Source of the DNA: Azolla caroliniana
Lineage: Eukaryota; Polypodiophyta
Reading direction: 5' to 3'
NCBI GenBank assembly: GCA_043228905.1
Contig: JBHGNT010000013.1
Location: forward strand, 10,850,001-10,914,000
DNA: 64,000 nt
Shown here in pieces: positions 1 to 10,435 of this stretch. The first letter of the stretch is position 1. Each line of letters starts with the position of its first letter. A model generated the notes under the pieces. That model made no database searches, was not told where the DNA came from, and saw only the letters and a list, made by a program, of their open reading frames with translations. The position numbers were made by a program, and so were the translations under genes.

Positions 1-1902
1 CGGGGAAGACAACGGAACCGGAGTCCGCAAAGACGGGAGAAGTCGGGGACCCGGTCGCAGTCAAGAGGAAGGCCCACACGCTTCCACTATGGGAAGCCGG
101 GGCACTTCCGGAAGAACTGTCGGCATTACCGAAAAGACAACGGAGCCGACGACACCGATTTGAAGAAGTCACCGGAGCGAAACGGTGCATACCGGGGAGC
201 CACGGACCGGAGAGGTCCGGATCGGCGAGGGCAGGACCGGAAAGGAACGACGGCACTCGCGGCAAGTGAAGAAGAGATAATGCTCATTACCGAAGAGAGG
301 GAGCTGAACCTTGCCGGTGAAGAGATGACCTGGGTGGTCGATTCCGGAGCGTCGTTCCACCTGACCCCGGAGAAGAAATACTTCTCATCCTACACAGCCG
401 GTGAGCACGGCTGTGTTCGGATGGGAAATGAAGGTACATGCTGGATTGCCGGCATAGGAGACGTGTGGCTGATGACATCAACCAGATGCAAGATGGTGCT
501 GAAGGATGTTCGACACGTTCCGGAGGTTCGATTGAACCTGATTTCGGCCGGGAGGCTAGACGATGAAGGCTACACAGGTAGCATCCGGAACGGTGTCATG
601 AAGTTCAGCAAAGGGAGCCTGATAGTGGCTCGGGCCCGGAAGGTCAACACACTGTACCTGATGAATTCCCGGCTATGTCCGGAGGAGCTGAACGTGGCAG
701 TTGACACTGCCGGTGAGCTGTGGCACAAGAGACTGTGCCACATGAGCGAGAAGGGGATGAAGAGGCTTGCAGAAGACAACCTTATTCCAGTGAAGCATGT
801 GTATCTGGAGAAGTGCACCGATTGCCTGGCCGGTAAGCAGAACCGAGCCTCCTTCCACTCAAGGCCACCGACGAGACGTAGCGCACCATTGGAGTTGGTG
901 CATACTAACGTGTGTCAAGTAGAAACGAAGTCACATGGCGGAGCCCAGTACTTCGTGACATTCATTGATGACCACAGCCAGAAGCTGTGGACGGCACCGT
1001 TGAAGACAAAGGACCAAGTGTTGTGCGTCTTCAAAGAACTCCACGCGAGAGTGGAAAGGGAATCCGGCAAGAAGCTGAAAGCGATACGAGCGGATAACGG
1101 AGGGGAATACCGGGGGCAGTTCGCGGAGTACTATCGCTCGAAGGGAATCCGGCTTGAGTTTATTGTGCCGAAGACGCCGGAACTGAACGGGCTGGCCGAG
1201 AGAATGAACCGGACCATAATGGAGAGGGTTCGGAGTATGCTGGCGCATGCGAAATTACCCAAGGGCTTTTGGGCTGAGGCAATGTCGACGGCGACATACG
1301 TGATAAACAGATCACCCTCAGTACCTTTGGACGGAGACACGCCGCAGAGAGTGTGGACCGGTAGGGAAGTATCCTACCGGCATCTGAAGGTGTTCGGGTG
1401 TCTCGCATATGTGCATGTGGCAAAGGACCGGAGAGGAAAGCTAGATCCAAAGACCCGACCATGCATATTCCTCGGTTACGGCGACGACGAGTTCGGCTAC
1501 CGAGTATGGGACCCGGTCAACAAGAAGATATTCAGGAGTCGTGATATCATCTTCATGGAGGACAAGACACTCGCCGACTGGGAGTCGGAGAAGAAGATGA
1601 AGAGCTCCAAGTCGACCGGTGAGGATCAACTCTATGAGGAGCAGTCCCGACCGGCAAGGGACCGGTTAGCACTCGAGGATCCGGCCAAAGACGGTGAAGA
1701 AACAGAACCGGCCGAGGAAGATGAAACTGATACCGGAACCGGCCCCGATCCCGAAATGGATTCGGATGAAGAGGAAACGAAAGAGCCAGTTACCGAAGCT
1801 CCGGAACGGAGATATCCTCTAAGAGAGAGAAGGGCCCCCCCGGAGATTTCCGGAACCAGAGCACGTGCTGCTAACCGACGAGGGGGAGCCGGAGAGTTTT
1901 GA
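1..1902 (+). pseudogene. Copia-1 gag end, protease and integrase
   Basis: Frame 1 is open from base 1 to the TGA at 1900-1902, so the true start is outside the window. Order of domains: a basic gag tail; a CCHC zinc knuckle (79-120) in which the first Cys is Arg (79-81) and the second is Tyr (88-90); the aspartic protease motif DSGASFHL (about 340-362); the integrase HHCC zinc site (WHKRLCH, then CTDC, about 720-830); and the integrase core. In the core the first catalytic Asp, normally in HTDVC, is Asn (codon 907-909). The second Asp (1093-1095, DNGGEY) and the Glu (1198-1200) are present. The end is acidic and low-complexity. The frame is lost around 1850-1902, where the RT frame takes over. 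The gag knuckle and integrase are therefore predicted to be inactive. Confidence 0.9.
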
Positions 1903-3457
1903 AGAAGCAAAGCTTGACACCCATAGCCGCAGGTGGTTAAGTGCCATGCAGGAGGAGATGGATTCCCTGCATGAGAACCACACATATGAACTTGTGGAGT
2001 TGCCGAAAGGAAAGCGGGCACTTCGGAACAAGTGGGTGTTCAAGCTGAAACCGGGAGATGCCGAAAACCCCCCGAGATACAAAGCCAGGATCGTGGTGAA
2101 GGGGTTCCAGCAGAAGAAGGGCGTCGACTTCGACAAAATATTTGCCCCGGTAGTGAAGATGACCTCCATCCGGACGGTGCTGAGCATAGCGGCAAGCATG
2201 GACCTCGAGGTAGAACAGATGGACGTGAAGACGGCATTCCTTCACGGTGACCTCGAAGAAGAGATCTACATGCAGCAACCGGAAGGATTCGAGAAGAAAG
2301 GGAAGGAGCACCTGGTATGCCGGTTGAAGAAGAGCCTTTACGGACTGAAGCAGGCTCCCCGGCAATGGTACCGGAAGTTCGACTCCTTCATGACCGACGA
2401 AGGGTACCACAAAACGCAGTCCGATCACTGCGTGTTTGTGAAGAAGTTCGAAGGAGGAGACTTTCTAATACTCCTCCTATACGTGGACGACATGTTGATC
2501 GTCGGACGGGACCAGGTCAAGATACGGACGCTGAAGAAAGCGCTTCACCGAACCTTCTCAATGAAGGACCTGGGTCCGGCGAGGCAAATACTAGGGATGC
2601 ACATCATCCAGGACCGGAAGAAGAAGCAGTTGTGGCTGTCACAGGAGAAGTACGTGACAAAGGTGCTTCACCAGTTCAACATGTCGGAAGCAAGACCGGT
2701 CGGGTCAACCCTCCCGGCAAATTGCAAGTTGTCCAGCAAGCAAAGCCCCAAGACAAAGGCTGAGAAGGAGGACATGATGAAAGTACCATATGCCTCTGCC
2801 GTCGGAAGCTTGATGTACGCAATGGTGTGTACAAGACCGGACATAGGATATGCAGTTGGAGTGGTGAGCCGGTACATGAGCAATCCCGGCAAAGAGCACT
2901 GGAACGCGGTCAAGTGGATACTCCGATACCTGAAGGGCACGGCAAACGTGTGCCTCCGATTCGGCTCCGGTAAGCCCGAACTCGACGACTTTACCGATTC
3001 GGATATGTCAGCTGATGAAGATACCAGCCGGTCCACATCAGGGTATGTGATGACGTATGCAGGGGGAGCTGTTTCGTGGCAGTCGAGGCTGCAGAAGACG
3101 GTTGCGTTGTCAACCACGGAGGCGGAGTACATGGCGGCTGTTGAAGCCGGCAAGGAAATAATATGAATGAAGGACTTCATTAGAGAGCTCGGTATCCGGC
3201 AAGAGGAGTACTGACTCTACTGCGACAGTCAGAGTGCCATCCACCTTGCGAAGAACGCGGCCTATCACTCCCGGACGAAGCACATCCAGCGAAGATATCA
3301 CTGGATCCGGGAAAGGATAGAAGACCAGGAGTTCGTGCTGACGAAGATCCACACGGACGAGAACGGGTCAGATATGCTGACCAAAGTGCTCACACCCGAC
3401 AAGCTAGAAGCGTGCCGGAAGAGGATCGGATTGGAGAAACATCCCATGCCGAAGTGA
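1865..3457 (+). pseudogene. Copia-1 reverse transcriptase and RNase H
   Basis: This is frame 2, one frame away from the protease-integrase part. It carries the plant Copia RT block: DVKTAFLHGDL with the first catalytic Asp, SLYGLKQAPRQW, and YVDD (2480-2491). The RNase H end has SWQSRLQKTVALSTTEAEY. Two in-frame TGA codons (3164-3166 and 3212-3214) cut the RNase H. Reading through them, the frame continues with CDSQSAIHLAKN and TKHI and ends at the natural stop 3455-3457. The first stop replaces a Trp usual at this spot and the second fits an Arg CGA-to-TGA change; both are G:C to A:T transitions. There is no independent start codon, since RT is normally part of one polyprotein. Confidence 0.9.
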
Positions 3458-3467
3458 AGGGGGAGTT
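3455..3467 (+). other. Polypurine tract of Copia-1
   Basis: A purine run (AAGGGGGAG) overlaps the pol stop and lies immediately before the first base of the 3' LTR. This is the usual plus-strand primer position in LTR retrotransposons. Confidence 0.75.
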
Positions 3468-4334
3468 TGTTGGGATTACGGTCCCTCCGGATGGGATGGT
3501 CAGATGTCCGGAGATGAATGACGGCAAGCCCGGTTGCGATTACGGAACCGGAGGTTGAAGAGTACCCGGCATGAAGCCGGATGAAGAGACCCCGGCTACG
3601 GAGCCGGATGACGGCTACGGAGCCGGATGATGAAGACCCCGGCTACGGAGCCGGATGATGAATGTACCCGGAGAGAGATCCGGATGCGGGGACATATTTG
3701 TGAATATGTTTGCCAAGGGCCCTTGAGGCTATATTTGTAAATAGCCCGAAAGTCATATGTGTATAAATATGACTTAGGGCAAACAGTTTGTTGTTGTTGC
3801 TGCTCATTTTTCTGTTTTCCACTTAGGGGGAGCGAAGTGAGAACAGCAGAAAGAGAGAGAGAAAGGAAGAGGTTGACGCCTCTGTGTAATACCGCCGCCT
3901 GTGGCGAGGACAGCGAGCTCAAGGTCGTCGCCTTGCAGCTCGCCATTGTACATTCCCTGCGTATAGTGATAGTTGGAGTCTTGCACTCCCGTGGTTTTTC
4001 CCGTCTAGGGTTTTCCACGCTAAACCCTGTGCCTTCGAGTCTCTCTCTGTGTTGTTGATTTACTGTTGCATTGATCCGTGTCTTCTCGGTTGTGGCCGAG
4101 AGGAGAAGTTTTTTCTTGGAAGCGTCATTATCCATCAGGTACTCCTCATCCCGTTCTCACCGGGTCTGCATCATCCGGCTCTCCGTAGCCGGGTACTCCT
4201 CATCCAGTTCTCACCGGGTCTGCGCCATCCGGCTCTCCGTAGCCGGGTACTCCTCATCCCGTTCTCACCGGGTCTGCACCATCCGGCTCTCCGTAGCCGG
4301 GTACTCCCCATCCGGAGGGACCTGTCTCCCAACA
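3468..4334 (+). repeat. 3' LTR of Copia-1 (867 bp)
   Basis: It begins TGTTGGGA and ends TCCCAACA, a perfect 8-bp inverted terminus with TG...CA ends. The match continues inward imperfectly (GGTCCCTCCGGATGGG near the start, its complement near the end). A TATAAATA box lies near 3762. A hairpin-forming segment GTGGTTTTTCCCG...GGGTTTTCCACG lies near 3990-4020. GC-rich repeats based on CCGGCTACGGAGCCGG occupy 3590-3660. The LTR is related to those at 23398-24737 and 59025-59828. Confidence 0.88.
4139..4300 (+). repeat. 54-bp tandem repeat in the U5 part of the Copia-1 LTR
   Basis: Three units start at 4139, 4193 and 4247, each beginning GTACTCCTCATCC and ending CCGTAGCCGG, with only a few substitutions. 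Because 54 is a multiple of 3, the repeat creates open frames in two frames; these are not genes. Its reverse complement resembles the minisatellite in the U3 of the LTR at 23398. Confidence 0.85.
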
Positions 4335-5929
4335 CATTTGATCATCAAAAACTAATCATATTGGGGCCTAATCGGTTACGACTATTAACTAAATGTCTCT
4401 CAAGCATTTGAAGATTCAATCCGAATAGATATAATTTCTGATGAATTTTCTCAAGATATATTGAATCATATAATTTCAGATCACACTTCTTCTTCAAGCT
4501 CCAAGAATCCTCGTAAAGATTATAACTAGTTTAAATGGGAAATGGTTTACTTTTTCGCAACACTCTTTTGTATGTCCCAAATGGTTCGTCTCGACTTCAA
4601 GTAATGTAATATTGTCACGACAATCCAATGGCCAGGCATGTTGGAATCCACAAAACTTTGTATCTAGTTTCTTGAAACTATTGTTTGCCTCACCTTCGAG
4701 AGTTTGTTGAAGATTATGTTTGTAGTTGTGATGTGTGTTGTCGGTCAAAGATTCCACGACATCGACCATATGGGTTATTATAACCATTTCCAGTTCCTAC
4801 TGGTCCGTGGAAATCCATCTCGATGGATTTCATTACAGATCTTCCAATTTCGAAGAGTTTTGATGCTATTCTCACTATAGTAGATCGATTCACAAAGATG
4901 GCGCATTTTCTTCCATGCATGAAAACCATCAACAGTAAAGAAACTGTAGACATCATTATGAAAGAAGTATTTCGGCTTCATGGTCTTCCAAATGACATCA
5001 TTAGTGATCGTGGCCCACAATTCATCTCAAAATTTTGGAAACACTTGCTTGAGATGCTCAAAATCTGTTGTAAAATTTCGTCAAGCTATCATCCACAAAG
5101 TGACGGTCAAACCGAGTAGATGAATCAAATACTAGAGCAATATCTTCAGTGTTTCATCAATTACCAACAGGATGATTGGGTGGATTTTTTACACTTTGTA
5201 GAGTTTGCATACAATAATTTAATTCATTCCTCAACATGGTATACTCCATTTTTTGCAAACATAGGATATCATCCTAGTTGGACAATGATGACACATCCAA
5301 AAATCTCGAAAAATCCTGATGTTGAAGATTGTCTGCGTCAACTCCAAGACGTGCATGTTGCACTTTCTCAACATTTGCAAACTACTCAAGCCACACACAA
5401 AAAAGTCGCAGATCGTCACCGTCTCGACTCTTCACCAAAGGAACTGAAGTTTCGAATTAGGGATCGTGTATGGTTACTACGACGCAATGTGAAGACTACT
5501 AGATCTTGTGACAAGTTGGATTATGAACGACTTGGTCCATTTATTATCTCCAATCAGATTAATGATGTTGCATTCCGCCTTGATCTACCTCCACAATTGC
5601 ATCTACATCCGGTATTTCATGCCTCATTGTTGGAACCCTACATTGGTAGTTCCGTTCCAAATCGGGTTGTTCTACCCCCACCTCCAGTTCAACTTGTTGA
5701 TGGCCCAGAATTTGAAGTCAAAGCTATTTTGGACTCCAAGATAATAAGTAAAAAGCTTTATTATCTCGTGGATTGGTTAGGATATACACCAAATGATTGT
5801 ACTTGGGAGCCAGCTGAGAACCTTGATAATGCCTCTAACTCGGTGGCTGAATTTCATCGCCAATATCCAGATAAGCCAAACTTGTGGAACTCATTGTCAA
5901 AGGAGAGGGATGGTGTCATGTGCATATAA
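4335..5929 (+). pseudogene. Gypsy-A integrase and chromodomain remnant
   Basis: From the first base after Copia-1 the plus strand reads a decayed Gypsy polyprotein. It starts with a segment like TFDHQKLIILGPNRL, aligning with the same stretch of the intact Gypsy-B at 26-30 kb. A broken integrase zinc site follows (about 4530-4800), then the core from 4823 (MDFITDLP, first Asp; SDRGPQF, second Asp near 5010; DGQTE, Glu). An in-frame TAG (5117-5119) follows the Glu. From 5120 the frame continues with the integrase C-terminal part and a chromodomain (YYLVDWLGY, TWEPAENL, about 5710-5880), ending at 5929. A terminal chromodomain marks a chromovirus. The 5' half must lie left of Copia-1, outside the window. 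Confidence 0.88.
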
Positions 5930-6262
5930 AACTCAATAAGCTTTATGGTGATTCGAACCCATGACCTCCTCAAAGAAGGCATACAACCCCAACCATTAGG
6001 ATACATCATATTGTATACACCAATAGGAAATATATATAATAATATTATTGAAACGTCGCCACCTTGCATAGGCTAACACATGATTGCCAAGGGGCATGCT
6101 TGCATGAATGCCAAGTAGCGATCATGTGTGCCTATGAGGCGGCGAGCATGCATGTATCCAAACCATGCTATATAAACATGTATTTGACTATTGATCTTTC
6201 ATATCTTTCGCATCTCATTCTCTTCTTCATTTTAAAACTCGTTCCTAGCTTTGGCCCTGACA
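5914..6262 (+). repeat. 3' LTR of Gypsy-A (349 bp)
   Basis: It begins TGTCATG after a purine tract (AAGGAGAGGGATGG) and ends CCTGACA, giving TGTCA/TGACA inverted ends. Near its start (about 5950-6010) lies an antisense tRNA-like block: on the minus strand GGTTCGAATC resembles a pol III B box with an A-box-like TAATGGTTGGGG upstream. A TATA box (TATATAAAC) lies near 6172. The chromodomain frame runs a few codons into the LTR. The sequence right after the LTR continues a minus-strand LINE, so Gypsy-A inserted into that LINE. Confidence 0.8.
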
Positions 6263-7660
6263 GCTTCTACTAACATCGGGGGCAGACTGAACTCTGCTCT
6301 AATAATGTCATGTGGTACTGTCGATTTGCTTCGGAGTTGACGTGATAACATCGTCACCAAATGTCTCTCTCATTGCATCCACATGAAAGATGGTAGACCT
6401 AGAGCCCATACTACTGATGCATACATGAGGGAAGGGGTCACTAATGAGTTGAAGAGCCATCCCTTAGTCCTTGGCTCTTGAAAGTATGCCTAGTGGCATT
6501 GTCTCTCTGAGAGTGAGAGGGATGCATACCCTCTCGTTAGCCTATCTTTGGTTGCTTGGGTCATTGAGAATTTACTTGAGCGAGCACTAAAAGTGATTGC
6601 CAAGTATACATATGATCCAACTACCTCAACTAGTTTATGAGAGAGGATTAGGTGACATTTACTCCTAACTCGGGACGATGTATGAAAGATAAGGACTTTA
6701 GTTTTCGCTAGATTCACTACTAGTCCTCGTTGTGTACAAAAGTCATCTAGGGCATTAAGATGCTTTTGTAGGTCGTGTTCTGACTCCGAGAGCAAGACAA
6801 TGTCGTCTGCGTAGAGTAAGAGACTAACTTGCGTATCCCCAATAGCTACTCCCTTGCCTCCCTTACGAGCAATAAAATCAGTTATCTCATCAATGTAGAT
6901 CCCAAAAAGAGTCGGTGATAGGGGGCAACCCTGTTTTACACCAATGGTGCTAGTGAAACAATCGGATAGGCCACCTGGGCATCTTACGCACCCAAAGACT
7001 TGCTCATATAGGGCATAAATGGCCTAGATCATGTCATTTGTTATCTCCAAGCTCTTAAGTCTATCAAACAACTTATCCCTAGGAACTGTGTCAAAGGCTT
7101 TGCGGAAGTCCACAAAGCAACAATATAGTTTCTTCTTACGAGCCTTCGTCTGGTCAATTAAGCACTTAAGTGTGAAGATGTGGTTAGTAGTGGAGAAGGC
7201 TCGTCTAAAGCCAACATGCTCAGGTGCTCGAAGACTTAATGTTTCCATATAATCGTTGAGCTCCGCTTCCATTACCGCACCATATAGTTTAGCGAGCATA
7301 TGACCTATCATAATGGTCCTATATGTATTTGGGTCCATTGGGTCCCCTCCTTTATGTATAGAGGCCACTGTGTTCATGGTCCATTGTGGTGGAAAACCCT
7401 CGGCGAGGGCGCGGTTGAAGATTAGAGTGAGAAAGGAGGCTAGGCACTCTCGAGCATATATGATGTGCTCGGCTCACAATCCTGTGTGGTCCATGGATTT
7501 CCTATGTTGTAAATTTTTTATGACCTTTGTGACCCTAGAGGTCATGAAAAGTGTCCCCATGTTAGGTCGGGGTGTGGAAGGCATAGTACACCGTATCGAC
7601 ACTAGATTTACCATTGAAGAGGAATGGTCATTACTATTATGTCCAATATCTATGGCCTAA
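6263..7660 (-). pseudogene. LINE reverse transcriptase fragment (LINE-1)
   Basis: Reading the minus strand from about 7660 down to 6263 gives one continuous frame of a non-LTR reverse transcriptase. Motifs in order: FNRALAEGFPPQW and DPNTYRTIMIGHMLAKL; the palm motif CCFVDFRKAFDTVPR; GVKQGCPLSPTLFGIYIDE; the catalytic LLYADDIVLL; then VNLAKTKVLIF. Stops interrupt the frame, including TAG near 7024 and others near 6490 and 7480. The frame is cut at 6263 where the Gypsy-A LTR begins, so the C-terminus lies outside the window. No endonuclease domain is seen upstream. I recognise this RT type mainly from seed-free plants and charophytes, but that is recall and not a search result. Confidence 0.85.
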
Positions 7661-8954
7661 GCACACGTATAGTACATGTGAAAGAATATATCAAAAGTAT
7701 CACAAGTTGTAAATCACATGATGAGGAGTTTTTCAATTAACGAATACCATATTGATGGTACTGATAGAAGAATCTTCAAACATACTTGAAAGCTCATTCT
7801 GAAAGCAGTGAAAAATCACGACATGAAATGTCTTATATTTAAAACAATTGGTGCAAGAAGCCACAAATGACAAAGCTCATAATGAAGCAAAATATATAGA
7901 ATCATGCAATTTAGAAAGCTCATATTCGAGAATAGGTTATGAGAAACACAACATATTGATAAAGCTCAAATCACATGATGAGACTCAACACATGTTTCTT
8001 AAATCCCAAAACAAAGATAAATAGATGGCATGGTGGAAGAAAGTACTTACCAGGCCCAAGTACCCAGTAGTTATTCTGATGTAGGTGTAGGTGTGGGTGT
8101 AGGTTTTGGTTCTGATGCACTTGCTGATGCAAGTGTTGCAGGTTTCAAATTTTGAAAATTTGAGGAAAAAGAATTTATGCAGGGTTTTAATAATGTTGAA
8201 GTTGTGCTCGGTGTCGTGATGTTTCTAACACAGTGTGAAACCACCTCAAAAAGAAGCAAAATAGTAGTTTAAATAAACTAGTATTGTGAAGTCAACTTTA
8301 TTGGTAGCAAAAATACTTTTTCATTTTGCCAAAGATAATTCCTTCTAAATAAAAGGTCAAAGGATTGAACCTTACAATAAATAATGATGAATATTATATT
8401 AGAGGCGGTTTTCAAAAGTAGAGAAAAAGATGGAGGGAAAAAAAAAAGCACACGTGGATATGAGGACTTAGGAGCACAGTAGAGAAAAAAGCTTATAATT
8501 TCCTTGTCAGATGTCCAAATGAGAAAAGAAAAGATTCATAAGAAAGCTAACCCAAAGAGCTTTCAAGAATATTTTGGATGTGAAATTTGGGGCTAGAAAA
8601 TAGAAATAGTGAGGAAAAGAAAAGTCGACTCATATATACAAGTGTTTTTTTAGGGGAAAAAGCAAGCAATCCTAAACCTATAAATAAGAGCCTATTCTAG
8701 TGAAGAAGGGGGGGGAGGGAGAAGGAACGCAAAAGCTCTACTCAATTGAAAGTTAAAAGAAGAAGGATCAACAACATAGAGAGGCATCGTCAACAAAGAA
8801 TCACCTTCTTCTATATTCCACTCTCTTCTTTCCTCCACCTCTCTTCCCCCTTCCTTTATAAATTACCTCTCATTATCATATTAAACCCGTTGTAAAATTG
8901 ATTTTTATTTTATAAAAGAATCTATTATATTGTAATAAACTAATGTTTGGTTTC
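7661..8954. other. Non-coding stretch without recognised features
   Basis: AT-rich sequence with no convincing coding frame. It holds a short GGTGTAGGTGTGGGTGTAGG run near 8085 and a purine-rich stretch near 8700. It may be flanking or 5' sequence of the LINE on its left. Confidence 0.4.
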
Positions 8955-9990
8955 ACCTACGTGTCTTATATGTTATTGTCATTTGTGCTTATTTGTTTGT
9001 GTGTCTTGTGACAAGGGAGCGTTTCGGGCTTGCCCATGCACCTCTCCTTTCACAAAGGCATTCAAACTTACATGTCTTATATGTTATTATCATTTGTGCT
9101 TATTTGTTTGTGTGTCTTGTGACAAGGGAGCGTTTTGGGCTTGCCCATGCACCTCTCCTTCCACAAAGCATTCAAACTTACGTATCTTATATGTTATTAT
9201 CATTTGTGCTTATTTGTTTGTGTGTCTTGTGACAAGGAAGCGTTTCGGGCTTGCCCATGCACCTCTCCTTTCACAAAGGCATTCAAACTTACGTGTCTTA
9301 TATGTTATTGTCATTTGTGTTTATCTGTTTGTGTGTCTTGTGACAAGGGAGCGTTTCGGGCTTGCCCATCCACCTCTCCTTTCACAAAGGCAATCAAACT
9401 TTCGTGTCTTGCTTGTGTGTTCGTGCGACTTGTGGCAAGGGAGCGTTCAGGCTTGCCCATGCACCTCTCCTTTTACGAAGGCGTTCGAAATTGTGTCTCC
9501 CGTGTGTAAACCTTGCTTGTGTGTTCACATGTCTTGTAAGAAGGGAGCGTTCAGGCTTGCCCATACACCTCTCTTTTCACAATGGCATTCGAAACTATGT
9601 CTCTCGTGTGTGTAAGTAAGCATTTTCCTTGTGTGTTCGTGTGTCTTGTAACAAGGGAGCATTCGGGCTTGTCCATGCACCTCTCTTTTCACAACGGCAT
9701 TCGAAACTCTGTCTCTCGTGTGTGTAAGTAAGGCTTTTCCTCGTGTGTCCATGTGTAAGCCTTCCTCACGTGCATTCGTTCACCTTGTGACTAGGGGTTG
9801 ATTCGGGCTTGCCCATGCACCTCTCCTTTTCACAAACACGTTCGAATACTCGTGCCTTTTCCTCGTGTGTCCATGTGTAAGCCTTCCTCACGTGCATTCG
9901 TTCACCTTGTGACTAGGGGTTGATTCGGGCTTGCCCATGCACCTCTCCTTTTCACAAACACATTCGAATACTCGTGCCTTGTTTGTGTAA
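8955..9990 (+). repeat. Tandem repeat, about 110-111 bp unit, roughly nine copies
   Basis: The first four units are near-identical and recur every 110 or 111 bp (TCTTATATG marks at 8964, 9075, 9185 and 9296). Later units diverge and change length. The most conserved core reads GGCTTGCCCATGCACCTC followed by CCTTTCACAAAGGCATTC. Open frames of up to 222 codons across the array come from a unit length of about 37 codons, not from a gene. The array abuts a MULE-type right end on its right side. Confidence 0.9.
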
Positions 9991-10084
9991 GCCTTCCTTG
10001 TGTTGTGCGCATGAGCCCTATTTCCCTCCCGTCCATAACCTCGGCGGTTCCGCCTCACGATCCGCACATAGTGACGGATTTTCA

Positions 10085-10390
10085 TGACACCGAGTTAGGT
10101 TTGAAGGACCGGGTTAGGATTATAGGATTATAAGGCCTGGGTTAGGTGAAAGGACTCCAGGTTAGGATTATAAGATTACAAGGCCCGGGTTAGGTAACCA
10201 AATGGCATCATCACTGCCCGGGTTAGATGTGACAGGGGCTCGTCAGACCTGGGTTAGGTTTTACGCGCGTCCTTTTTATAGATAGAGATCGAACGGTGCA
10301 TATCACACGCGCCATTCAAAACGTGTTATGCACCGTCTATGTCTGAGATTTCCTCACCAAGACTAATTATTATTTGGTAGCAAATAGAAA
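10085..10390 (+). repeat. MULE right end: CCCGGGTTAGG array plus terminal repeat
   Basis: About seven copies of a CYGGGTTAGG motif lie between 10091 and 10260. After them comes a terminal-repeat-like block (about 10286-10390) with AGATCGAACG, GCACCGTC, GATTTCCTCAC and ATTTGGTAG in the same order as the right terminal repeat of MULE-BC at 38061-38157. The motif array is the reverse complement of the CCTAACCCGGG array of MULE-A at 18745. It therefore looks like the right end of an element of the MULE-A subtype whose body has been replaced or deleted. Confidence 0.6.
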
Positions 10391-10394
10391 CGTC

Positions 10395-10395
<1 letters not shown>

Positions 10396-10434
<39 letters not shown>
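10396..10434. repeat. (GT)n microsatellite
   Basis: About 19 uninterrupted GT units directly after the MULE end. Confidence 0.95.

Positions 10435-10435
<1 letters not shown>

Larger units (their letters stand above)
1..4334 (+). mobile_element. Copia-1 LTR retrotransposon, 5' part outside window
   Basis: The element runs from the end of gag through protease, integrase, reverse transcriptase and RNase H to a complete 3' LTR. Its 5' LTR and most of gag lie beyond the left edge. The domain order PR-INT-RT-RH is the Copia (Ty1) order. It sits inside an older Gypsy element: the sequence directly after its last base (4335) continues the Gypsy-A integrase frame. The target-site duplication cannot be checked because the left end is missing. 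It is no longer autonomous: the frame shifts between INT and RT, two stops fall near the end of RNase H, and key residues are lost in gag and integrase. Copia-3 (59025 to the right edge) is a relative of the same family. Confidence 0.93.

Noticed and set aside
1632-2428. Long minus-strand frames opposite Copia-1
   Set aside because: Shadows of the GC-rich Copia coding strand with no homology of their own.
4049-4411. Open frames of 94-120 codons in the Copia-1 LTR
   Set aside because: Produced by the 54-bp tandem repeat; they overlap in two frames.
8947-9615. Open frame of 222 codons on the plus strand
   Set aside because: It lies wholly within the 111-bp tandem repeat; the frame stays open only because the unit is 37 codons, and the other frames are open too.
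8955-9990. Regularly spaced repeats resembling a CRISPR array
   Set aside because: Units are contiguous and about 111 bp with no short repeats and unique spacers, and the context is a plant nuclear genome.
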